Part shown: positions 1 through 11,300 of the stretch, piece by piece
Position numbering within the stretch: the stretch's first letter is position 1
Layout of the letters: each line of letters begins with the position of its first letter
Assembly (NCBI GenBank): GCA_948144175.1
Contig: CANXME010000511.1
Span: forward strand, 501,001-565,000
Length of the DNA stretch: 64,000 bases
Source: Closterium sp. NIES-65
Taxonomy: Eukaryota; Streptophyta; Zygnematophyceae; Desmidiales; Closteriaceae
Direction: 5' to 3'
Made by a program: the position numbers and the translations under genes
The notes under the pieces: model-generated
Seen by the model: only the letters and a program-made list of their open reading frames with translations
Told to the model about the DNA's origin: nothing
Databases searched by the model: none

Positions 1-87
1 ACCTTGATCTGGACTTCAGTCCAGAAGGCTTCTGGTATTCACACACCATCCTCGAAGAAGAAAGAACAAGGGCGTTAGCAACAATTC

Positions 88-213
88 AGACAACATCAGC
101 AGCAGCAGAGACAACATCGGCAGCAGCAGAGACAACATCAGCAGTAGCAGAGACAACATCGGCAGCAGCAGAGACAACATCGGCAGCAGCAGAGATAACA
201 TCGGCAGTAGCAG
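88..213 (+). repeat. 21-bp tandem repeat, six units, in the Copia-A linker
   Basis: Six head-to-tail 21-bp units of the form agacaacatcggcagcagca plus g. Read in the element's frame they give a seven-residue repeat (E-T-T-S-A-A-A) just ahead of the integrase. It looks like slippage expansion in a flexible linker and has no other evident role. Confidence 0.85.
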
Positions 214-3136
214 AACCATCAACGGCAGCAGCAGGAGCGTCAACACCAATTGCTGGTCCTTCAACGACACCGCCCCTCATCGACGACACACCACCGACAC
301 CCGCGCAACAACTACACCCAGCACCACGAGAAGTTCATCGTAGCGCCAACTTCACCGCCAACTTCAACTCCAACTTCGATATGTACCGACGATCACTCGG
401 ACATCGCGCCGACGAAAGCACCTGGCACGCAAGGATGAGACACCCAAGCAACACAGTATTAAACAATACGATAAGAGTAGGAGTACTCGACAAGGACTCA
501 CTCTTACTGACCGACGGACGAGAACTTCAACGAGTACGCGAAACGTGCCTCACCTGCCATGAAGGTGACTTACCACATCAACCGTTTGCGTCTCATCACA
601 ACCCGAGCGCTCCCGCATACGCACCACTCGAGAAGGTGTATAGCGACATCCTGTTCAATCGGGAACCAGGACAAGTCACATACAACTACACGATCACCTT
701 CATCGACGCCGCCATCCGTTACGTCTGGCACCTAAACCTCCCTAGCCGCGACATGACATTCGCAACCTTCGTTGCCTGGCTACCAGTAGCAGAGAGAGAA
801 TCGGGCGTGAAACTGAAAAGCTTCCGGTCAGACAGAGGAGGAGAATACACCTCTCAGCGATTCAAGCAGTACCTGGCGGAAAGGGGAATCAAGCGGCTCA
901 TCTCCCTTCCCTACGCCCATCAGCAGCAAGGTGTAGCAGAAAGAATGAGCAGGACCTTGCAGAACAGCATGCGCAAATTGTTACGTGGCATGCGGATACC
1001 CAACCACCAGTGGCCTGCAACAATGGACCACGCCGTCATGCTGCACAACTTGCTGTCGTCATCATCGCTTCCGAACAACGCATCACCGCATCTGCTATGG
1101 ACAGGGAAACAGGGCAGCACAAAAATGTTACGAATATTCGGATGCATGGTACAGTACCGACCCCCAACAGCACGAGCGGGCCGATTTTCTCAACGAGCAC
1201 AGTGGGGACTACACTTGGGAATCGAAAAGAACTACAACGCGTGGAAAATCTTCGACGTCCACTCCAAGGAAACAGTAGCAGCACGTGACGTAATTTTCTA
1301 CGAACGACTCACGCTCCAGACATACCTTGCCAGCCTACAAGAAGACCAGGATCCCACAGGTGGCTTTCGCGGTGACCGAGCCTTCGCCTCAGCAGCGGAC
1401 GAAGCTGACTGGGACGAGCAGAATGTGGACAACGCATCAGAAGAAGCAGGACCTCTTCCGTTCTGCTCCGTCGACGTTCCCATGGACGAAGATAACCCTC
1501 GCGAAAGTGTCAACGCCGAAACCTTCTACCATTTCGCCGACAACGGTTACGTAACACCTGCGACAGTCAACACCAACGAAGCAGAACGAGTAGGACCGAA
1601 CTTCATACCTGATCTAGAAGCGGGAGATGAAGCAGCTTATCCCGAGGACGTAAATCTTCCCCGCTACTCACAAAGTGGACTGCAGATTCTCGGACTCGTC
1701 ACCGCAGTCCACGGCACTGCCACTCCTAAAGAGTCTGCGACAGTTCAACAGGCTCTGGGGGGGGGACACAAGGAAAAATGGCGCTAAGCCATGGACAAGG
1801 AGCTGAAGGCACTGGAGGAACGCAACACGTGGAAAGTGGTTTCTATCGGCGTGGCACGGAACAAGACAGTGCTCAACGGGAAGTGGGTCTTCCGTGTGAA
1901 GACAAAGGCTAACGGCACCATTGACAAATTCAAAGCTCGCTAGGTTGTACGCGGCTTCGACCAAGAGCACGGATGAGACTTCACCGAAACTTTCGCTCCG
2001 GTTAGCCGCCACACCTCACTACGCATTCTCCTCGCAATTGCCGCCATGAAGAAGAAGCTGCGACAAATTGACGTCGCGAACGCGTTTCTCTACGCACCTG
2101 TTGATGCAGAAATCTTCGTCGAGCTACCGCACGGCTCCCACAGAGAACCCAACCAAGTCTGCCAGCTACTCAAGTCACTCTACGGCATAAAGCACGCTCC
2201 GCGACTGTGGCAACAGTACCTGCACGCTCGCCTCATCCGCATCGGCTTCAAGCAACTACCGCACGATCAAGGCATGTACCGGCTCACTAAAAACGACGAC
2301 TACATCCTACTAATCGTCTACGTGGACGACCTTTACATCAGCTCAACTGACAGCATCACTACCTAGTTTGAAGGGGAGCTGCAACGGGATTTCACGCTCA
2401 CAGTTTCATCTACCGTCACTCAGTACCTCGGCCTCAACATCCGGGAAGAGGAGGACGCGATCTACCTCAGCGCCGAGAAATATGCTGACACTATCGCCAA
2501 ACGCTTCACGCTCACACCGACAGCCATCTCCACGCCATACCGATACACGGCAGGGAACGACAAAGGAAACTCCGCTCTACTTAAGCCCGCCGGCATACGA
2601 GACTACCAGAAGAAGCTGGGATGTCTTCTCTTCGCAGCCGTCACCTGTCGCCCCGACCTCTCATACTCCGCAAGCCAGCTCGCCACCTACCTCAAGAAGC
2701 CTGAAGTAGAACTTTCAGAATCCCAACCACTAGACCATTGGGATAAAAGGGCTTGTTTCAGTAGCGGGTCAGTGTTAGAATGAGAAACGAGAATGAGGAG
2801 TGACTAGCAGGAACAACAGTACAAATATGTCAAACCCTAATCTGGTGTACCCCTTATGGTGTGACCCACTACAGCCTAGAACCACACAAACATATAATGT
2901 TTGACACACCCCCATAGGCAAAGTGGGGAGACCTAGGGGTCACAAGACCAGTCAAGGCAAAACAAGGCAAACAAGCTCAGGGTGGATCTCGAGGATTCCA
3001 CACAAATTTCGAGCACAAGCAAGCGGTCACAAGACCAGTTCACATGCAGTTTTATAATAGAGCAAGAGGTACAATGATCACAACCTAACAAGGCAAACAT
3101 GCAGGTATATATATAATGATCACAGTACAGGTAAAG

Positions 3137-6100
3137 TCAAGAAGTAAGTAAGTGAGAAACAGTCGGCACAAGGCCTAGAAGAGTGCAAAAACGCTGATGG
3201 TCAACAGGCGGAAGCGACTTGGTGAACACATCAGCAGTATTGGACTCAGTGGCCACGTAACGCAGAAGAAGCTGACCACGCTGCTGTAGCTCTCGAGCTA
3301 GAAAGTAATGCAGAGCAATGTGCTTCGTCCTGTGCTCCAGTCTGTGCTCCTCACACAAGGCAATGGTTGCCTTGTTGTCGACGTACAGCACTGGAGGAGA
3401 ACGAGGCTGCTCTCCAAGGTCAGTCAGCAGGTAGGTGAGCCAGCGAAGCTCCTGGGCAGCCATGGCCGTGGCGTAGATCTCAGCCTCACAGCTGGAGCTG
3501 AGAACAGAAGAAGAACGAGTAGAACGCCAAGAGACAGAGCCAGAGCCAAGACTGAAGGAGTAACCTTGAGACGACCGCTGAGTAGCCTGGTCGTCTGCCC
3601 AAGAAGCGTCCGAGTGCCCAGTGAGAACAGGCCGGTCTCGCCCTCCAAGCACTAGCCCCATGCCCGACGTACTGCACAAGTAGCGGAACACCCTCTTAGC
3701 TGCATCCATGTGCTCCTTCCGGTGACAGCCGGGAGCAACATAGCGTGCTAAGATGCTGAGAGGGTATGCTAGGTCAGGTCGAGTGCAGGTCATCAGGTAC
3801 ATGAGGCAGCCCACAAGCTCTGGATACGGACCACTCGACTCTACGGACTCATCCGAAGGCAGAGCTGAGAGCGAGTGACCCGTAGGCAGAGGAGTGGACT
3901 GAGGCGAGGAGTACGTGAAGCCGAAGCGCTGAAGGACCTGCTGCACCATGTGTGACTGAGTCAGGGTAATGGTGCGGCGTGCTCTGTCCCGGGTGATCCG
4001 CAAGCCAAGATAGCTTGTCAGTTCACCCAGGTCTGTGCACGTGTGTCTCTTCTGCAGCTCGGACTTCACGTGGGCGAGTGCGGCAGTGTCCGCGGTGGCA
4101 AAGACCAAGTCGTCGACGTACACGAGGATGTAGAACGGCGGCAGCGAGGTGTCGGTGCGTAGAAACAGCGACGGGTCAGCAGTAGAAGGAGCAAACCCAA
4201 GAGCCGAAAGTGTAGTCCTCAGTGTGTCGTGCCACTCACGCGGCGCCTGGCGGAGACCGTAGACTGGCCGCCGGAGGCTCCACTGGGTGCCAGGAGGGAA
4301 CGACCCAGTGAAGCCAGGTGGGCGGCGCAGCCAGATCTCCTCGTGCAGGCTGCCCTGCAAGAAAGCTGTGCTGAAGTCAAGAGAGTGGAGCTCGTAGTCA
4401 CGCTGAGCGGCGACGTGTAGCAGAACCCGAAGAGTGGTCATCTTCGGGGTCGGGGAGAAGGTCTGGAAGAAGTCAACTCCCTCTCGCTGACTGAAGCCTC
4501 GTGCAACGTAACGCGCCTTGAAGACAGGCGGAGAGCCCGGCGGCCGCTTCACCCTGAAAATCCACATGCCACTGACGATGTTCGCCCCAGGTGGGGGAAC
4601 CTCGTCGACGTAGGTGCCTGTGGACTTCCAAGAAGCCATCTCTGTGTCCATGGCTGACTGCCACTGAGAGGAGTAGGGACCGGCCATCGCCTCTGCGTAA
4701 GAGCGTGGGGTCGGGATGTCTGGTGCATCCGGGTCTCCCTCAGGGGCAACAAGCATGGACACGAGATGGGGCAAAGCAGCGGCAAGGCAACCAAACTCCT
4801 CCTGCCTGTCCTCAAGGACGTCCGTGCCAAGAGCACACTCACCCCTGACGAATGGAGGACAGGCAGACTCAGACTCAGTAATAAGACTCGCTGCGTAGTC
4901 TAGACGACACGCAGCTGCAAAGTCGACAAGCTCAGTGACTAGGGCAGACGCAGCAACAGACTCAAAGGAAGGGTCAGTGACAACCGTAGCCAGGAGACGT
5001 GTGACAGTAGGACTGGCAGCACGAAGGGAGTCTGACTCCGGGTCAGCAAGAGCAAGAAGAGAGGATGCAGGAGGCGACGGGAGAGCAACACGCTGCGGAG
5101 CAGTGGACTGACGAAGCGCCATCCGGTGTGTGCTTGGGACAGCAGGAGGACGCTCACGCGGGACACGACTACCAGTGGTAGCAGCTCGAACAGGCGACGC
5201 TTGACGAGACGCAGGTGACACAGGACGTGACGCAGGCTCACGTCTCTCAGCAAGACCGTCAGTCGGACCAGTGTAAGGAGCAGGCACAGGGAGTGGGGAG
5301 GCAGGCTGTAACTGTGGCTGTGACTGGACAGACAGCGGACACTCTAAGGCGAGAGGAGAACAAGGAGGAGGAGGCTGACCAAGAACCTGCTGAAGGAGCG
5401 GAACGAAGTACGGTCGTGGCCGTGCAGCAGCTCTCGAACCAGCAGAGACACCAGCGGCAGCACCAGCACCTCGAGAAGCAGCAGCACCTCCAGCACCAGG
5501 GTCCGCAGCACCTCCAGCAGCACCACCAGCAGCAGCAGCACCTCCAGCAGCACCGCCAGCAGCAGCAGTACCTCCAGCAGCACCGCCAGTAGCAGCTGCA
5601 CCTCCAGCACCAGGGTCCGTAGCACCCACAGCAGCTCCAACGCCCGGGTCCTCAGTACTAGTAGCACCTCCAGCAGCACCGCCAGCAGCAGCAGCACCTC
5701 CAGCAGCACCGCCAGCAGCAGCAGCACCTCCAGCACTAGGGTCCGTAGCACCCGCAGCAGCGTCAACTCCGGGGACCCCAGCACCAGCAGCTCCACTACG
5801 GAGACTGATGTGCCGAGCGTACCACTCTCGAAGCTGAGGGGAAGAGGGCGGCTCCCGCCGTGGTGGGGAAACACGAGTACTAACTCCAGCAGCACCACGA
5901 GCCCGAGACTCACCCCGCCGGAGGCTGCAGTACCGTGAGTACCACTCACGCAGCTGCTGCGAAGAGGGAGGTCCTCCAGGCGCCTCACAGTCAACTGCAA
6001 CACCACCAGGCTCAGCACCCCCAGGCTCAGCAACTCCAGGCGCAGCACCCCCAGACTCAGCAACGCCAGGCTCAGTACCCCCAGACCCACCACCCCCAAG

Positions 6101-6530
6101 CTCAGTACCCCCAGGATCAGCACCCCCAGACTCAGCACCCCCAGGCTCCGCCCGCTCAGGCTCCGCACGCTCAGGCTCCGCACGCTCAGGCTCAGCACCT
6201 CCAGCAGGACGCGAGTCGACAGCTACCTCGGCAGGCTCAACCGGGTCTACCTGAGAGACACCTGAGAGAGCGGCACCCTGAGGGGGAAAGGGGTCTACCA
6301 CTGCAGCACCTGGCGTGAGGAAGAGAGGCGGGGGAGGGAGCGGGGCAGTGCGGTAGGGGAAGAGGCGGTAGAAGGGCACGGACTTGTCAAAAGTGACGTC
6401 CTGAGAGGGGAAGACTCGGTGCGAGGCGGGGTGGTAAAACTGCCAGCCAGACGCATCCGGGACAAAGCCAAGAAAGACACAGGGAGCAGTGCGGGAGGAG
6501 AGCTTGTCCGTAGACGTGTCGCGAACAAAA
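3137..6530 (-). other. Copia-B pol region: integrase C end, linker, reverse transcriptase, RNase H
   Basis: Minus-strand open frame of about 1080 residues. It starts in the integrase C-terminal part (FYRLFPYR is shared with the other copies), then has a long low-complexity linker rich in G-A-E-P and A-A-G-G repeats that contains two QLREWY motifs (DNA about 5935-5975 and 5815-5850). Reverse transcriptase follows with YVDDLVFA, and RNase H with SCEAEIYA and DVFTKSLPP near the C end. It is part of the fossil Copia-B. The linker is far longer than in typical plant Copia elements, and equivalents are present in Copia-E and Copia-G. Confidence 0.88.
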
Positions 6531-8068
6531 GCTCGGGATCCCCATGTCAGAATGTAATTGTATACATTAATCTATAACTGCCTATAGTGTAGACTTTGTG
6601 TAGTTATCTTGCTTGTTAGGTGGTACACCTTTCTTGAACTATAACTTGTACTTGTTTCTCATATTGAATCATTTCATTCCCTCGACTTTTCTCCTTGGCA
6701 CAAACCTCTCGATCTCCTTGGCCTAGGCTACTAAGCCTAGGCCCGTCCTAAACATACTTACCTCGTGCTTAGTATCTTGACATGGTATTAGAGCGTTTTC
6801 CTTCCTGGCCTGTGGGCCCGCCTCACGTTTCCGCTGCTATTTTCCCAATCGAGCGCCTCAGACGCATGGCGATCTTCGATCAGTCCTGCGCCCAGGTGGC
6901 GCGTGACATTTTTTTTCCTGCCCTGAGCCGCCGTGGACCCACTTATGTCGCCTGCGACGGTGCCCTGCCCGTCGCGTGCCACGTGGTGCGCGACGTTGCC
7001 CTGAATCCTGCCCGTCGCGTGCCCCGTGGTGCGCGACGGTGCCCTGAATCTGCCCGTCGTGCGCCCCGTGGCACGCGACGGTGCCCTGCCCGTCGTGCGC
7101 CCTGTGGCACGCGACGGTGCCCTGAACTGCCCGTCGCGTGCCCCGTGGTGCGCGACGGTGCTCTGAGCCGCCGCAGACCCGCCTCTGGCGCCCGCGGCGG
7201 TGCCCTGAGCCGCCGCAGACCCGCCCCTGGCGCCCGCGGCGGTGCCCTTGCGGAGATAACTACTACAACGGGAGCTAGGCTACTGGCTAGGCACGTGTGC
7301 TCGTGTAATCTCTGCGTTCGTTGGTCCTTAGACGTTTTCCTAGTGCTCACACTACTTGCTAGTTCATGGGGCAATTTGGCAAGAGTTTCACTAGAGAACG
7401 TTGTCAATAATGGTACAATCAAGTTGGCATGGCCAGACTACATCAGAGCTAGCATTCAGGTTGGTCGACTGCCAGCACAGCATGGTCGACCGCGTTCCAG
7501 CACGACTTGGTCGACCGCGCTCCAGCAGTGCAAAGTCGACAGCTTGCCAACGCTGCAGGTTGACGGTGTGCCAGCATTGCTCACGCAGGACAGCAGTGCA
7601 CCCGCTTTGCAGGTGCGCGCAGATGATTGGCATGCAAAGTCTCGTCATCTGCACAGCGCACACACCAGGTCAACCTCGGGCTAGCGACTGCCTCTGATCC
7701 GCCACGACGACCTCGGGATACCACCATGGAGGTCGGTCTCGCCAACTTCGCCTGGGTGACCGTCGCACTCCTTCGCAGAACCTCGTCACCCAGGTATCCT
7801 GGTCGACTATGTCGACCAGCTGCTCCTGTATGTGCTCGTCGACCTCCCAAGTCGACAACCACACCAAGTCGACCTCACCAGGTCGACCACTCCTCTGGTC
7901 GACCAGCTCCAGGTCAACGTCACTCCTGGTCGACCAGTGCAGTTGTCAGCCGACCACCCAAGTCGGCTACCCAAAGTCGGCGTCACCAGGTCGACGCCCC
8001 TTCTACGTCGGCGCCGACTTCCAGGCTGACCTCTCGAAGTCGGCGTCCTCCCAAGTCGGCGCCGACTT

Positions 8069-8164
8069 GCAAGTCGGTGACCTTGCAAGTCGGTGACCTT
8101 GCAAGTCGGTGACCTTGCAAGTCGGTGACCTTGCAAGTCGGTGACCTTGCAAGTCGGTGACCTT
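8069..8164 (+). repeat. 16-bp minisatellite in the Copia-C left LTR, six units
   Basis: Six perfect units of gcaagtcggtgacctt. The right LTR has the same array with five units (14447-14526), and that one-unit change accounts for the 16-bp length difference between the LTRs. Confidence 0.93.
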
Positions 8165-8363
8165 GCGTACACCCCACCACAAAGTCGGCTCCGCCCAAGC
8201 GTGGACGGGGCCAACACACAACTCCCGTTGACACTCCCCTTCCGCGTTCACGCTTGGCCCCCCCAAGTCTACTCGGCAGTACTCCTCGGAGAATAGCTCG
8301 TCGACGTGCACCCAACACACAGCACGTCGTCCACCGCACCAGCCATGCAAGAGGGCATGGCAC

Positions 8364-11300
8364 CTACTGCTGCACGTTGTCATCTTCGTCGCCCACGTCG
8401 GCCAAGCGCACCTGGCCGATGGCGACGGAGCACCGGTTGAAGGCCGGATAGTGCAGCGCCTTTGTCAGGAAGTCGGCTGGCTGCTCAGTGGTCGGGATGT
8501 ACCTCAGCGAGAACTTCCCGCGCTTCACCATGTGCTGCAGCCAGGCCTGTCGCCGCTCCATGTGCTTGAGGTTGCCCGTCAACCCCATGCCCTCGACGAC
8601 TGTGATGGCCGACTTGTTGTCCACCCGAAGGACGGTCGGCTTCCCGGCATCCAGCTGCCGGAACTCTGCAAGGAGGAAGCGAAGTCGGCGTCCTTCCTTG
8701 CCGGCCTCGGTGGCTGCCACGTACTCCGACTCAGTCGATGACAACGTCGCACACTTGATGCGCTGGCTCGACCAGGAGACTGCGGCCCCTCCATAGACGA
8801 ACACGTAGCCACCCGTGCTCGTCCTATTCTGCTTGTCACCGGCGTCGTCGGCGTCCACGTAGCCGACCAGCTCCAGCGACTCAGGTCCACCGCCGAACTC
8901 CAGTGCGGTGTCGCGCGTATTGGCGAGGTAGGCGAGGCAGCGGTCGACCTCGCGCCAGTGCTGGTCGCTCCTCACCGTGAGGCCGCTCCCCAGCTTGCTG
9001 CAGGCGAAGGCGATGTCCGGCCTCGTCGTCGTTGCCGCGAACTGCAGCGAGCCGACCTTCTGCCGGTACTCCTCTTCCTGCCGCTCCTGTGCCTCCTCGT
9101 CATCGAACGTGAGCTCGGCGTAGGCATCGACCGAGACCGGCGTCTTCGGGGTGCGCCCGGTCTGCTCCTCGTCGATGAAGCGCCTACGAAGCTTGTCGGC
9201 GTAGCCCTGCTGGTGCAGCCACAGCTTCCCCTCCGACCTGTCGCGGACGATCTCCAGCCCGAGGTACTTCTGCACCGGCGAGATCTCACGCAGCTCGAAG
9301 GCGGCTTCCAGAAGTTCCTTCAGCTCCTTCAACATCGCGGCGCTACTGCTGGCGGCAAGTAGGTCGTCGACGTAGACCAGCACCCAGCAGGCCACTTCGT
9401 CATCTCCGACCTTGCAGTAGAGAGCCTCGTCGACCTGGCTCTTCTTCCACCCGGCGCCGACCAGCACGTCGTTGAGCGCCAAGTACCACAGCAGCGGCGA
9501 CTGCTTTAGCCCGTACAGGCTCTTCAGCAACTTGCACACCCGGCCGGTCCCGTCGTTGAAGTAGTCTGGCTGGGACATGTAGAGCACCCTGTCGAGCTTG
9601 CTCTGCAAGAAGGCGTTCTTCATGTCGAGCTGCATCAGGTTGAGGTTGCGGACAGCGACGATGCTGAGGAAGATCCTCAGCGTGACGTAGCTGCCCACCG
9701 GCGCGAACGTCTCGTCGTAGTCGGCGCCGTACACCTGCGTGAAGCCCTTCACAACCAGCCTCGCCTTCTCGCGCTCGACGGTGTCGTCGACGTGGTACTT
9801 CGTCGTCAACACCCACCGGTTCTTCATGACGTTCACTCCCGGCGGACGTTCGACCAACTCCCACGTTCCCATGTTGAGGAGGCTGCGAATCTCCTCCTCC
9901 ATGGCGGCCTTCACCGCCGGGCCCTTCCAGCTCGCCAATGCCTCCTTCACCGTCATCGTCGAGATGTCCCAACGGTGCTCGGGGTCGGCTAGCATGTCGG
10001 GGTCGAGCTCCGGAAACTCCTCATCCTCCTCGGCGTCGTCGTACAGCAGGTCGTCGTCATCGTCCACGTCATACACCGTGGTGAAGGCAGCGGGGACGAA
10101 GAAGTCAGGCGGCCTCCGAAGTCGGCCGGAATGCCGTGGTCCCTGCTGGACCGCCGCGGCGTCCCCTCCATCGTCACTGTCGTCGCTGCCCTCGGCGTCC
10201 TGCTGCTCCTCAGCCGGCGTCCCAGCCGACTGCTCCACTGTGGTCGGCTTCCCAGCCGACTTCTCCCCTGTGGTCGGCTCCCCTGCCAACGTCCCGGTCG
10301 CCGACTGCTCCGTGGTCGGCTTCACGGCAGCCTGCTCCCTTGTCGGCTGCTGCTCCCCTGTCGACTGCAATCCCACGTCGATTCGCCGCTCGTCAAGTCG
10401 GCCGCCGGCGATGCACTTGGCCGGCGCCGAAGGCGGCGTCCCACTACTCCCCTCATCGCCGACGGCCGACACCGAGGTCAGCCCACGAAGTTCGGCCACG
10501 AGGGGAGGGGCAGGAGTCAGAGGGAGAGGGGTAGAGGAGCGGACGTCCTCGACGTCCTCAGTAGCAAGCTCACCGACCTCGGCAAGCAGCGGCAGCGTCG
10601 CCGACGAGGTGTCAGAGGGCAAGGTGGACGGCGAGCGGCCGGGTACCGGTCCATGCTCAGTCTTCCACTCGGCCAGCGACATCTCCTCGTAGAACACCAC
10701 GTCCGACGTGGTGACCACTCGGTCGGTGTCGACGTCGAGGAGCTCCCAGCCCTTGCTCACCGCCGACACGCCAAGGTGCAGGCCCCACCTGGCCTTCGGC
10801 TTCAGCTTCCCACCACGCTGCGGCTCAGGGACAAGGAACTGCGCCATGCAGCCCCACACCCGCGCCAGCGACAAGTCGGGCTTCTTCCATGTCAGCAGCT
10901 GGTACGGCGTCGTCCCCGGCGGCAGCGTCGACCTCTCCAGGCAGTTGCGGACCCAGACGGCCTGCCGCAGAGCGAGGTGCCACCAGTGGTGCTGCACGCC
11001 CATGTGCAGCAGCATTGTCCGCACCGACTCTACCACCGTCCTCATCTCCCGCTCTGCCATGCCGTTTTGCTGCGGGGTATATGGGCAGGTCAGGTCGTGG
11101 ACGATCCCCTTGTCGTTCACGAAGTCGGTGAACTGCTTCCCGAGGAACTCCCCTCCCCGGTCAGAGCGCAGCATTAGCACCGACTTCTTCGTCTGCCGCT
11201 CAGCCACCGCCAGCCACTGTACGAACGCCTGCAACACATCGGACTTCTTGGTGACCGGCTTCACCCACACGTAACGGGTCTTGCGGTCCTTCAGCAGCAA

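Noticed and set aside
6782-7684. 300-codon plus-strand frame following the NA-1 LTR, as a gag gene
   Set aside because: It reads through a tandem GC repeat and then across the NA-1/Copia-C LTR boundary, so it is not one coding unit. No gag motif.
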